Assembly: GCA_024275815.1 (NCBI GenBank)
Contig: JAJRYI010000135.1
Location: forward strand, 1-11,538
Direction of reading: 5' to 3'
DNA length: 11,538 nucleotides
Source of the DNA: Actinomycetes bacterium
GTDB taxonomy: Bacteria; Actinomycetota; Acidimicrobiia; Spongiisociales; UBA5794
Under the pieces are notes generated by a model, which was given only the letters and a program-made list of their open reading frames with translations, was not told the origin of the DNA and did not search any database. Made by a program: the position numbers and the translations under genes. The first letter of the stretch is position 1, and each line of letters starts with the position of its first letter. Of the stretch, positions 1-6,509 are shown piece by piece.

Positions 1-2
1 CG

Positions 3-700
3 ACCGTGACATGGAGTGGATCGTACGATCAGGAGTTCTGCCTCAACGAAGACGGGGCCGGCTGTACGCGTCAGGCAGCAGAGCCACTTCCCAAGGGCAC
101 CAACACACTCGCTATCGGCCTTGCGGTCATCGACCCTGCGACGACCTCTTTTCGGATCACGACGAGGGATGTGACACCAGACGATCAGCTCGGCTTCAGC
201 GACGGGGAGAGTGGGAAGGGACCTTCTTCTCTCCCGACATCGGTATCACCATCGACTCGGTGACCGCTCTGAGAGAACGCGGCGAGTCGCCGTTCACCCT
301 GTCGGTTCGCGATGGAGTCGTGACGGGAGCGTTCACCGCGGTCGACAACCTGGAGGTCGAGGTCCCACCCGATGGGACCGGGATGCCGGGAGGAAGCGGC
401 CAGTTACGGACCGTGACGAAGGGGATCCTCGCCGGATCGCCGTGCAACCCGTCGTTTGCAGGGCGGTCGGCATCCTCCGTCGGCACGGTGACGGTCGCCG
501 GGATCGCAGTCCCCCTCGTGTTCGACAACACCTACACCGACGACCCCGTGCCGTCGGACTGTGTGTTCACCGAGGCTGGCCCCGACAGGGTCGAAGGCCG
601 CGTCATCAACACGGTCTTCCCGATGCTCGAAGCGTCGTTCCCGATCGAGTTCACGAGCGACGTCGACCTCGGCTTCATTGCATTCCGCGTCTCCGACTGA
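3..700 (+). CDS. 5'-partial protein of unknown function, apparently frameshifted
   Basis: The gene enters from the left edge and ends at the TGA at 698-700. I do not recognise the family. Two overlapping frames both look like protein: the frame of position 3 is open from the edge and reads TVTWSGSYDQEFCLNEDG... to about position 206, while the frame of position 11 becomes plausible only after about 209, reading EWEGTFFSPDIGITIDSV... to the stop. Before 206 the second frame is rich in Arg, His and Gly, as shadow frames are. One extra G in the GGGG run at 204-207 would join them as GFSDGGEWEGTFF. The joined product, about 232 residues within the window, is Gly/Thr/Val-rich with likely beta strands and four cysteines, and no membrane helix. 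This could suit an exported or surface protein, but the N-terminus that would show a signal peptide is missing. Existence of a coding region is fairly sure; its intactness is not. Confidence 0.6.
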   Translation, partial: RDMEWIVRSGVLPQRRRGRLYASGSRATSQGHQHTRYRPCGHRPCDDLFSDHDEGCDTRRSARLQRRGEWEGTFFSPDIGITIDSVTALRERGESPFTLSVRDGVVTGAFTAVDNLEVEVPPDGTGMPGGSGQLRTVTKGILAGSPCNPSFAGRSASSVGTVTVAGIAVPLVFDNTYTDDPVPSDCVFTEAGPDRVEGRVINTVFPMLEASFPIEFTSDVDLGFIAFRVSD

Positions 701-710
701 ACCTACGGAC

Positions 711-754
711 TCTGGCGTCCACAGGCGCAATATGTTGCGCTTGTGGACGCCAGA
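711..754. terminator. 20-bp stem-loop between convergent genes, likely bidirectional terminator
   Basis: The arms at 711-730 and 735-754 pair over all 20 bases around a TATG loop. There is a single non-Watson-Crick position, which is a G-U wobble in the + strand transcript and an A-C mismatch in the - strand one. The structure starts 10 bases after the stop of the left gene and ends 3 bases before the stop codon of the dehydrogenase gene on the other strand, the place expected for a shared terminator. No U-tract follows on either strand, so it is not a textbook intrinsic terminator; actinobacterial terminators often lack one. A dispersed repeat is the alternative. Confidence 0.6.
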
Positions 755-757
755 CGC

Positions 758-1615
758 CTAGGAGTAGTCGTAGAAGCCTTTGCCGGACTTGCGGCCGAGG
801 AGGCCGGCTTCGACCATGCGCTTGAGGAGCGGTGGTGCGGCGTAGCGGGGATCCTCGTACTCGGACATGAACGCGTCGGCAACGGCGAGCATGGTGTCGT
901 TCCCGATGAGGTCCGACAACGTCAGGGGACCCATCGGGTATCCGGCACCGTTGACCATCGCGGCGTCGATGTCCTCACGAGTCGCAAACCCCTCCTCGTA
1001 CATGCGGATCGCCTCGAAGATGTACGGGCACAACAACTTGTTGACGATGAACCCTGCCCGATCCTTCGCTCTCACGACCGTCTTGCCGAGCGTGTCGGAT
1101 GCAAACGCTGCGGCCCGGTCGGCCTGGGACTCATCGACGAGCACCGACGAGATCACCTCGACGAGGGGCATGATCTGAGCCGGATTGAAGAAGTGCATGC
1201 CGACGACCGACCCCGGTCGCGTCGTTGCGGTTGCGATCTGTGTGATCGGAATCGACGACGTGTTGGACGCCAGGATCGCATCGGGAGCCTCGACGATCTC
1301 ATCGATCTTGGCGAACAGCTCCCGCTTGATGTCGGCGTTCTCGACGATCGCCTCCAGGATCAGCTCACGGTCGGCGAACAGGCCAAGGTCCGTCGTGAAC
1401 ACCAGGTTCCCCAACGCAGCGTCGCGGGCAGCTTCATCGAGCTTGCCACGATCGACGAGCCGTGTGAGCGACTTCGTGATCGCTGCCTGGGATCGATCAG
1501 CGAGATCCTGGGATACCTCGACGACGACAACATCGACGCCTGCCTTGGCACACACCTCAGCGATGCCGCCACCCATCTGTCCACCACCGACGATCCCGAC
1601 CTTGTTGATGCTCAT
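758..1615 (-). CDS. hbd: 3-hydroxybutyryl-CoA dehydrogenase (3-hydroxyacyl-CoA dehydrogenase family)
   Basis: This cytoplasmic NAD(P)-dependent enzyme interconverts 3-hydroxybutyryl-CoA and acetoacetyl-CoA, in short-chain fatty-acid, polyhydroxybutyrate or phenylacetate-type pathways. The 285-residue length is that of stand-alone family members. The N-terminal Rossmann motif is GIVGGGQMGGGIA (residues 7-19). The catalytic elements are SNTSS with Ser117, GMHFFNP with His141, Glu153 in LVEVI and Asn192 in GFIVNKLL. The C-terminal domain ends in the usual GRKSGKGFYDY. I chose the ATG at 1615: GAGAGGG lies 6 bases upstream of it, whereas it abuts the alternative ATG at 1621 with no spacing. Open reading upstream of that is extension into the divergent promoter region. 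The gene is alone on this strand here, so its pathway cannot be told from neighbours. Cofactor preference and exact substrate length are not resolved by sequence. The function class is secure. Confidence 0.93.
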   Translation of the reverse strand: MSINKVGIVGGGQMGGGIAEVCAKAGVDVVVVEVSQDLADRSQAAITKSLTRLVDRGKLDEAARDAALGNLVFTTDLGLFADRELILEAIVENADIKRELFAKIDEIVEAPDAILASNTSSIPITQIATATTRPGSVVGMHFFNPAQIMPLVEVISSVLVDESQADRAAAFASDTLGKTVVRAKDRAGFIVNKLLCPYIFEAIRMYEEGFATREDIDAAMVNGAGYPMGPLTLSDLIGNDTMLAVADAFMSEYEDPRYAAPPLLKRMVEAGLLGRKSGKGFYDYS

Positions 1616-1642
1616 CTTCATCCCTCTCGTTGACTCCAAGGA

Positions 1643-1648
1643 AGAGTA
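1643..1648 (-). promoter_or_regulatory. -10-like box TACTCT for the 3-hydroxybutyryl-CoA dehydrogenase gene
   Basis: Read on the - strand, TACTCT lies about 28 bases upstream of the ATG at 1615. It would start RNA near 1636, leaving a roughly 20-base leader that contains the GAGAGGG ribosome site. No convincing -35 box is seen at the right distance. The box is divergent from the MmcQ promoter about 55 bp away. Confidence 0.35.
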
Positions 1649-1701
1649 GTGAGCAGCCTGTCGCGGACCGAATCGACGGGCGACCCCGACACGCGCGCGT
1701 C

Positions 1702-1707
1702 TACGCT
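1702..1707 (+). promoter_or_regulatory. -10-like box TACGCT placing transcription start at the ATG of the MmcQ gene
   Basis: TACGCT is followed by exactly six bases and then the ATG at 1714. With the usual -12 to -7 placement of a -10 hexamer, RNA would begin at the A of the start codon. There is no Shine-Dalgarno in front of this ATG, which agrees with a leaderless mRNA. No -35 consensus is visible. The same arrangement occurs at four other genes in the window. Confidence 0.55.
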
Positions 1708-1713
1708 GGCTCG

Positions 1714-2088
1714 ATGCCTCCAGATACGAACATCGAACAGGCACGCTCGTGGTGTGCAGGGATGACGGGTGCCGTCCTCGAGTTCCCCTTCGGTGATGAC
1801 GCCGCCGTGTACAAGGTCGGCGGGAAGATGTTCGCCCTCGCGACGGTGAACGACGACCCGGGGTACATCGCGCTCAAGGTCGATCCCGACGACGGAGTCG
1901 CACTGCGTGCACAGTACGACTTCATCCGGGAGGGGTACTACATGAACAAGCGGCACTGGATCACCGTCGACCTGGTATCGGAAGCCCCCATGGACGAGGT
2001 CCGGCAGCTCATCGGCGAGTCCTACCTCCTGGTTGCCGAGAGCCTCACGAAGAAGGCCCGGGCCGAGATCGGCATCGAGCTGCTGTGA
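1714..2088 (+). CDS. MmcQ/YjbR family protein
   Basis: A 124-residue protein of the MmcQ/YjbR family (CyaY-like fold, often annotated as DNA-binding; the true role is not established). Seen in the sequence: the family signature EFPFGDDAAVYKVGGKMFALA begins at residue 23; a central KVDPDDGVALRAQY segment starts near residue 55; GYYMNKRHWITVDL starts at residue 74; and a final SYLLVAESLTKKAR helix starts at residue 103. The ATG at 1714 is preferred over an in-frame start at 1630, because conservation begins a few residues after it and a TAnnnT box sits six bases in front. The 28 extra upstream residues are Arg-rich and unlike the family. The gene is followed after 7 bases by the methyltransferase gene, so the two are probably co-transcribed. 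Family assignment is strong; function is unknown. Confidence 0.88.
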   Translation: MPPDTNIEQARSWCAGMTGAVLEFPFGDDAAVYKVGGKMFALATVNDDPGYIALKVDPDDGVALRAQYDFIREGYYMNKRHWITVDLVSEAPMDEVRQLIGESYLLVAESLTKKARAEIGIELL

Positions 2089-2095
2089 CCGTCTG

Positions 2096-2920
2096 ATGAA
2101 CCTCGACGACTACCGCTCCGACAACCTCGCCAACTGGAACGACCGTGTACGGGTACACACCGGACCCGACGGATACGATCTCGACGGGTTCGCCTCGGAC
2201 CCTGAACGACTCTCCGATGTCGTCGCGTTCGACCGGACGTACCTCGGTGACGTTGCCGGGCTCACCCTCGTCCATCCTCAGTGCCACATAGGTACCGACA
2301 CCTTGTCGTGGGCGAAACTCGGTGCGACGGTGACGGGGATCGACTTCTCACCTCCGGCACTTGAAACAGCACGCGATCTCGCTCATCGACTCGACATCGA
2401 CGCTACGTTCATCGAGAGCGAGTTGTACGCGATCCCGCACGCCGTCACCGAGGAGTTCGACGTCGTCTACACGGGGGTCGGCGCGATCAACTGGCTCCCC
2501 GACATCGTTGGATGGGCAGAGGTGATGGCACACCTCACCAAGCCCGGAGGCCGCTTCTACATGCGTGAGGGCCACCCGGTGCTGTTGGCCCTCGACTACG
2601 AGAGAGGCGACGATCTACTGGTCATCTCCGAGCCCTACTTCGAGACCGAGATACCCGGCACGTGGGATGAACCGCAGTCCTATGCGGGTTCGGGGACACT
2701 CGAGCACACCATCACGCACGAGTGGAACCACGGTCTCGGCGAGGTGATCAACGCGCTCATCACCGCCGGATTCCGCATCGAACTCGTCGAGGAGCACCGG
2801 TTCCTCGAGTGGCTCGCGCTTCCGCAGATGATCCGGACCGGGGACCGGTATGAGTTGCCCCCGCATCTCAGGGACCACGTGCCGTTGATGTACTCGCTTC
2901 TCGCAACGAGAACGGTCTGA
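2096..2920 (+). CDS. class I SAM-dependent methyltransferase
   Basis: A 274-residue soluble protein with a class I (Rossmann) methyltransferase core. Motif I is atypical: instead of DxGxGxG it reads LVHPQCHIGTDTLSWAKLGA (from residue 58), a variant I associate with an uncharacterised subfamily in actinobacteria and other bacteria. The SAM-ribose acidic strand is VTGIDFSPPAL (residues 79-89, Asp83). Motif IV is FDVVYTGVGAINWLPD (121-136), and the post-motif strand is KPGGRFYMREGHP (149-161). The C-terminal part after residue 175 (YFETEIP, HEWNHGLGEVINALITAGF) forms the cap typical of small-molecule methyltransferases. The substrate is not predictable. The start ATG lies 7 bases after the MmcQ stop with no clear Shine-Dalgarno, suggesting translation coupled to the upstream gene. 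A longer frame opens at 2033 inside the MmcQ gene but adds only Arg/Ser-rich shadow sequence. Confidence 0.88.
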   Translation: MNLDDYRSDNLANWNDRVRVHTGPDGYDLDGFASDPERLSDVVAFDRTYLGDVAGLTLVHPQCHIGTDTLSWAKLGATVTGIDFSPPALETARDLAHRLDIDATFIESELYAIPHAVTEEFDVVYTGVGAINWLPDIVGWAEVMAHLTKPGGRFYMREGHPVLLALDYERGDDLLVISEPYFETEIPGTWDEPQSYAGSGTLEHTITHEWNHGLGEVINALITAGFRIELVEEHRFLEWLALPQMIRTGDRYELPPHLRDHVPLMYSLLATRTV

Positions 2921-2949
2921 GCAACACCGGGTTTCTCTGCACAGACAAC

Positions 2950-2955
2950 TAGCCT
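2950..2955 (+). promoter_or_regulatory. -10-like box TAGCCT upstream of the lipoprotein gene
   Basis: TAGCCT lies eight bases before the ATG at 2964, so RNA would start about two bases upstream of the start codon. The hexamer is identical to those before the Clc and NYN-LOTUS genes, only two bases further out. No ribosome-binding site is visible between box and ATG. Confidence 0.45.
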
Positions 2956-2963
2956 TTCCAACG

Positions 2964-3380
2964 ATGTCGAAACGACGTACCCGAGCGGCCAGGAGACCGA
3001 GCGTTGTCGGGTTGCTCGTCGCCATCGCCCTCGTCGTTTCTGCGTGTGCGACCGTTCGCCCGACCGTGGCCGAGTGGCAGCCTGTCTGGGAGACGATCAC
3101 CGCTGCAGTTCCGCCGTACTCGACGGTCGGGGAGAACCCTCCCCGACCGGTGTGCGACCGGGTGCTTGCCGCCGTGCGGGCAGGTCAGGCCGATCTGTTC
3201 CCGACACCGGACCTCGCCATCGACGACACCGTCAAGGACTGGGTCAAGATCGCTGAAGACGCGTTCTTTGAGTGCCCACCGGGCGGCGATGAGATCGGCA
3301 GTTTCTCTGCGGCGTACGCCGAGATGCTTCGACTCGAACGAGAGGTCGAGTTGGTCCTCGTGATGGATGAGCCGAAGTAG
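2964..3380 (+). CDS. small predicted lipoprotein of unknown function
   Basis: The 138-residue product begins with a basic stretch (SKRRTRAARR), a hydrophobic segment (VVGLLVAIALV, about residues 14-24) and a lipobox VSAC with Cys28. It should therefore be exported, lipid-modified and anchored to the outer face of the membrane. The mature part, about 110 residues, is acidic with two further cysteines (Cys64 and Cys104) that could form a disulfide, and ends in a likely helix (AYAEMLRLEREVELVLVMDE). I do not recognise a domain. It stands between the methyltransferase gene (43-bp gap) and the Clc gene (105-bp gap), on the same strand, and seems to have its own promoter. Its coding DNA contains a perfect 11-bp inverted repeat at 3124-3149. 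Confidence 0.8.
   Translation: MSKRRTRAARRPSVVGLLVAIALVVSACATVRPTVAEWQPVWETITAAVPPYSTVGENPPRPVCDRVLAAVRAGQADLFPTPDLAIDDTVKDWVKIAEDAFFECPPGGDEIGSFSAAYAEMLRLEREVELVLVMDEPK
3124..3149 (+). repeat. perfect 11-bp inverted repeat inside the lipoprotein gene
   Basis: CGGTCGGGGAG at 3124-3134 and its exact complement CTCCCCGACCG at 3139-3149 surround an AACC loop. The stem is nearly all G-C. It covers codons for VGENPPRP of the lipoprotein. Such a stem could slow ribosomes or attenuate transcription, or could be coincidence in GC-rich coding DNA. Confidence 0.5.
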
Positions 3381-3473
3381 ACGTTCATCGCCTCGCATGG
3401 GTTCGGATACTCCTCGACCCGCAACGGAACACCCTTCTGCATCTGGTGTCACGACCTGGGCCTGCGCGAGTTG

Positions 3474-3479
3474 TAGCCT
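3474..3479 (+). promoter_or_regulatory. -10-like box TAGCCT placing transcription start at the GTG of the Clc gene
   Basis: TAGCCT, six bases, then GTG at 3486. This predicts an mRNA whose first base is the G of the start codon. There is no Shine-Dalgarno. It also supports the GTG as the true start, since the first transmembrane segment begins soon after. Confidence 0.6.
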
Positions 3480-3485
3480 GTTGCC

Positions 3486-5471
3486 GTGAACGGATCTCAA
3501 CGCTTCTGGTTTCTGCGGCCCACGCGCGGAGCGTGGCTCATGGTGCTCGCCCTCATCGTCGGGATCGGTGCAGGCGTTGGCGCCGCAGCGCTGATCTATG
3601 CGCTGCGCATCGTGTCGTCGACCGTGCTGCGAATCGCCGAAATCACTTCACTCGACCGATCGCTCCTCTTTCTCGTCATCCCGCTCGGTATATGGCTTGC
3701 ATGGCTGATCACTGCGAAGTGGGCGCCGGAGGCAGCAGGGCACGGCGTTCCCCAGATCCTCAAAGCGTTGACACTGCGTGGAGGGCGAATCCCGCCGAAG
3801 ATCCCGATATTCAAAACCATCGCCACGGCCCTCACCATCGGCGTGGGTGGGTCGGCAGGACGAGAGGGCTCGATCGCTCAGATCGGGGCGGGTATCGGCT
3901 CTTTCCTCGCCAGGCTGAAGAACCTCAACGAGTCTGAGACCCGCGCCCTGGTCGCCGCCGGTGCAGGAGCCGGTATCGCCGCGACGTTCAACGCCCCGAT
4001 CGCAGGCATGTTCTTCGCAATGGAAGTGATCCTCCGCGACCTTTCGATGCGGCACCTCCACACCGTGGTCGTAGCCTCCGTCGCAGGTGCCGTCGTCTCC
4101 CACTCCCTGATCGGTGACGAACTGACCTTCCAGGTGTCGCCGTACTCCCTCGATGATCCGTTTCAACTCATCCTGTATCTCTTCCTTGGAATCATCGCCG
4201 TTGGGCTCGCGATCATGTTCATCGAGGCGCTCGATTGGTTCATGTTCGTGCCGGACCGGTTCAAGACATGGGCGAGACCGTTGGCCATGGGTCTGGGTGT
4301 TGCTGCCATCGGGTTCGTCGCACCGTCGATTCTCGGTACCGGACAGGTGTTCATCGGAACCGTGCTGCGAGACGAGGTGTCGATGGCATGGTGGGTCCTT
4401 GGCCTCCTGGCGATCGCGAAGCTGGTCGCCACCTCGGCGACACTCGGGGGGAAGGGTGCCGGCGGGATCTTCATGCCGAGCCTGTTCATCGGGGCGACGG
4501 CAGGTGCGGCGTTCGCGAAGATCGTGGACCCGATCTGGACGACCTCACAGCTCGATCCTGGTGCCTTTGCACTCGTTGGCATGGCAGCGGTGTTCGCAGG
4601 CGTGTCGCGGGCGTCCTTCACCTCGATCCTCATCGTGTTCGAGATCACGGGCGACTACGGTCTGGTGCTCCCGTTGATGCTCGCCGTGGCAGCAGTGACG
4701 GTTCTCACCAACCGATTCCACCCGGAGAGTGCCTACACGGCACCGCTCGCACGCATCGGCATTCACGTCGTGCCGAGCGACCAGGTGGATCTGCTGTCGA
4801 CGATCACCATCGATCAGCTCGGGTTGCTCCCACCGGTCGTGGTTCACCCCACCGACTCCCTCACCGAAGTCGTCGGCGTTCTCCGACGCAACAGGCTCAA
4901 CGGTGTGGCAGTCGTCAACGACGAGGACAAGCTGGTCGGGATCGTCTCGGATTCAGACATCAACGCCCTCGGTGGACCGTCGGATCAGCTCACAGCCGCC
5001 GATGCGATGACTCCTGATCCGGTCACCGTGTCGGGGGATCTCCCGGTCTCCCAGGCGCTCGAGCGCATGGCTGTGCTCGGCGTCGGGCGCCTTCCGGTGA
5101 CCGACATGAACGACCCGACACGGATCCAGGCGATGTTCCGCAGGGAGGATGCCATCGCCGCCTACCACCTCGCCCTTGGATCGGCGGCGAGAACCGATCA
5201 ACTCTCCCATCGGGTGGCGACGCGAACGACGAAGTCCACGCAGTACCTCGACTTCGAGATCCCACCGGGTTCGGTAGCCGACGGCAGGACGATCCGTGAG
5301 GTCCGATGGCCCGAGGGGTGCATCGTCGTTTCGGTGCATCGAGGCAACGATCTGCTGGTCGCATCGGGGGACGTCGAGTTACGTGCCGGCGATGCTCTCA
5401 CCGTCTTTTGCGATGAGGCAGCTCGACGGCGTCTCATCGAACGGCTCACTCCACAACACCCCGGGGCCTGA
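3486..5471 (+). CDS. Clc-family anion channel/transporter with CBS pair and RCK_C (TrkA_C) domain
   Basis: A 661-residue membrane protein moving chloride or related anions across the inner membrane. The Clc membrane domain spans about residues 15-430. The selectivity motifs are GHGVP (85-89), GREGS with the gating Glu127 (125-129), GIFMPSLFIG (327-336) and Tyr417 in SAYTAPLAR. At the position of the inner proton glutamate of E. coli ClcA (second Glu of its FIIEE) the sequence FNAPIAGMFFAMEV has Val181, as in vertebrate ClC channels. This weakens the case for a coupled 2Cl-/H+ antiporter. A CBS pair follows (about 436-495 and 505-562), a nucleotide-sensing module. Last is an RCK_C-like domain (about 585-656) with the usual pattern IPPGSVADGRTI...RAGDALTVF. 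It starts at GTG 3486 from a leaderless-type promoter. It is convergent with the HAD gene 37 bp away. Confidence 0.93.
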   Translation: MNGSQRFWFLRPTRGAWLMVLALIVGIGAGVGAAALIYALRIVSSTVLRIAEITSLDRSLLFLVIPLGIWLAWLITAKWAPEAAGHGVPQILKALTLRGGRIPPKIPIFKTIATALTIGVGGSAGREGSIAQIGAGIGSFLARLKNLNESETRALVAAGAGAGIAATFNAPIAGMFFAMEVILRDLSMRHLHTVVVASVAGAVVSHSLIGDELTFQVSPYSLDDPFQLILYLFLGIIAVGLAIMFIEALDWFMFVPDRFKTWARPLAMGLGVAAIGFVAPSILGTGQVFIGTVLRDEVSMAWWVLGLLAIAKLVATSATLGGKGAGGIFMPSLFIGATAGAAFAKIVDPIWTTSQLDPGAFALVGMAAVFAGVSRASFTSILIVFEITGDYGLVLPLMLAVAAVTVLTNRFHPESAYTAPLARIGIHVVPSDQVDLLSTITIDQLGLLPPVVVHPTDSLTEVVGVLRRNRLNGVAVVNDEDKLVGIVSDSDINALGGPSDQLTAADAMTPDPVTVSGDLPVSQALERMAVLGVGRLPVTDMNDPTRIQAMFRREDAIAAYHLALGSAARTDQLSHRVATRTTKSTQYLDFEIPPGSVADGRTIREVRWPEGCIVVSVHRGNDLLVASGDVELRAGDALTVFCDEAARRRLIERLTPQHPGA

Positions 5472-5508
5472 CACAACACGGCGACGACCCGGCGAGAGCG
5501 GTGTCGCT

Positions 5509-6459
5509 CTACACGTGACCTGGAGGGTTCTTGATGCTCGACAACGCCTGCCTGCGAGCCTCGACGATCTCGAAACCGATCTGCTCGAGCGTGTCCATCA
5601 GCCACAGGTAGGCCGGCTTGCCCGGCCGGAAATCCGCCTCTGCCATGCCCTGGATCCGGCCCTGTTCCTGAAGGGTCTTGACGTTCTTGTGGTTGTTGGT
5701 CGGCTCGAGCGTGTAGACGCCGAGCGTTCTGCCACCGGCGTGGTTCAGGATCGAAAAGACCGGCACGTCGGAGGGTCCATCAGCGATGTAGACCATGTTC
5801 TTGATCGGGACCCGACGCTGATCTTCAGACATCCTGGCGTTGACGTCGAGTCCCGGGCTGCGGTTGACACCCTTGTTGATCTCGAAGATGGCTCGGGTCT
5901 TGGACGTGTTGTCGATCGTGTACCCCAGCTGGCTGATCGGGCCTGGCCCCGGCGGCACGGGAAGACGGTCGAGGTACCCCGGCTCGGCAACGTCCTCGAT
6001 GAACGTGTTCGCCCACACACCATCGATCTTGTCTCCGAACACGCTCCCTTCGATCATGGGCCGTAGCCCTGTGGAGATGATGTAGTGCTCGACGGTTATG
6101 CCCTCAGCAACGAACTCGGGGATCTCGGCAACGTGGTCACGTACGGCGGTCATGAACTCGGGCATCCCTGCCACGGGGACGAGCTTCTTACCGAGTTCCT
6201 TGAGCTTTCGGTTTGAGAGATCGCCGAAAAGGCCTTCCCTCACGTACGTGAGGAGGTGACCGAGGTACGCGGTATCTCTCTGGATGATGACGCCGTTACG
6301 TGCGTAGTAGTCGACGAGACCATCGACCTCGCCCCAGAAGGCTCCGGGGTCGACGTCGTACTCATCGAAGATCGGATCCTGCATGTTGGACGGGATCAGC
6401 GTCTTGTCGAAATCCCAGATGAAGGCGATCACCGTTTGGGTGTACAGCGGGGCAGGCAT
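5509..6459 (-). CDS. HAD-superfamily phosphatase/hydrolase
   Basis: A 316-residue cytoplasmic HAD hydrolase, probably a phosphomonoesterase acting on an unidentified small molecule. The four HAD motifs are all present. Motif I is WDFDKTLIP, with nucleophile Asp16 and acid/base Asp18. Motif II is STG (129-131). The motif III lysine is in SKTRAIFEINKG (Lys187 or Lys196). Motif IV is IADGPSDVPVF with Asp227 and Asp231, which bind Mg2+. The long insert between motifs I and II (about 110 residues) is a helical cap that would set specificity; the segment GYLDRLPVPPGPG (161-173) is a loop after motif II. The ATG at 6459 is supported by a TAGGTT box exactly six bases upstream. The function class is clear; the substrate is not. 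Confidence 0.88.
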   Translation of the reverse strand: MPAPLYTQTVIAFIWDFDKTLIPSNMQDPIFDEYDVDPGAFWGEVDGLVDYYARNGVIIQRDTAYLGHLLTYVREGLFGDLSNRKLKELGKKLVPVAGMPEFMTAVRDHVAEIPEFVAEGITVEHYIISTGLRPMIEGSVFGDKIDGVWANTFIEDVAEPGYLDRLPVPPGPGPISQLGYTIDNTSKTRAIFEINKGVNRSPGLDVNARMSEDQRRVPIKNMVYIADGPSDVPVFSILNHAGGRTLGVYTLEPTNNHKNVKTLQEQGRIQGMAEADFRPGKPAYLWLMDTLEQIGFEIVEARRQALSSIKNPPGHV

Positions 6460-6465
6460 CCCTGA

Positions 6466-6471
6466 AACCTA
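6466..6471 (-). promoter_or_regulatory. -10-like box TAGGTT placing transcription start at the ATG of the HAD gene
   Basis: On the - strand TAGGTT is followed by TCAGGG and then the ATG at 6459, the same six-base spacing seen at four other genes. It lies in the 50-bp gap downstream of the small unknown gene. TCAGGG is too close to the ATG to serve as a normal ribosome site. This predicts a leaderless mRNA for the HAD gene. Confidence 0.55.
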
Positions 6472-6509
6472 GGGCTTCTTCGGTCCCCGGTCCACCTGCA
6501 AGTGAGGCA

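Noticed and set aside
743..1633. Open frame of 296 codons on the + strand opposite the 3-hydroxybutyryl-CoA dehydrogenase
   Set aside because: The - strand protein has all family motifs; the + strand product is repetitive Asp/Arg/Leu-rich sequence typical of antisense frames, and its start lies inside the stem-loop.
1630..1713. N-terminal extension of the MmcQ protein from an upstream in-frame start
   Set aside because: The added residues are Arg-rich and do not fit the family. The region carries the divergent promoters and the TAnnnT box six bases before the ATG at 1714.
4235..5017. Open frame of 260 codons inside the Clc gene in another frame
   Set aside because: Arg/His/Gly/Pro-rich product, overlaps conserved Clc and CBS sequence, and has no ribosome site or promoter of its own.
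5472..5508. Terminator between the convergent Clc and HAD genes
   Set aside because: The 37-bp gap shows only weak, interrupted complementarity and a short direct repeat (CGGCGA); no stable stem could be supported.
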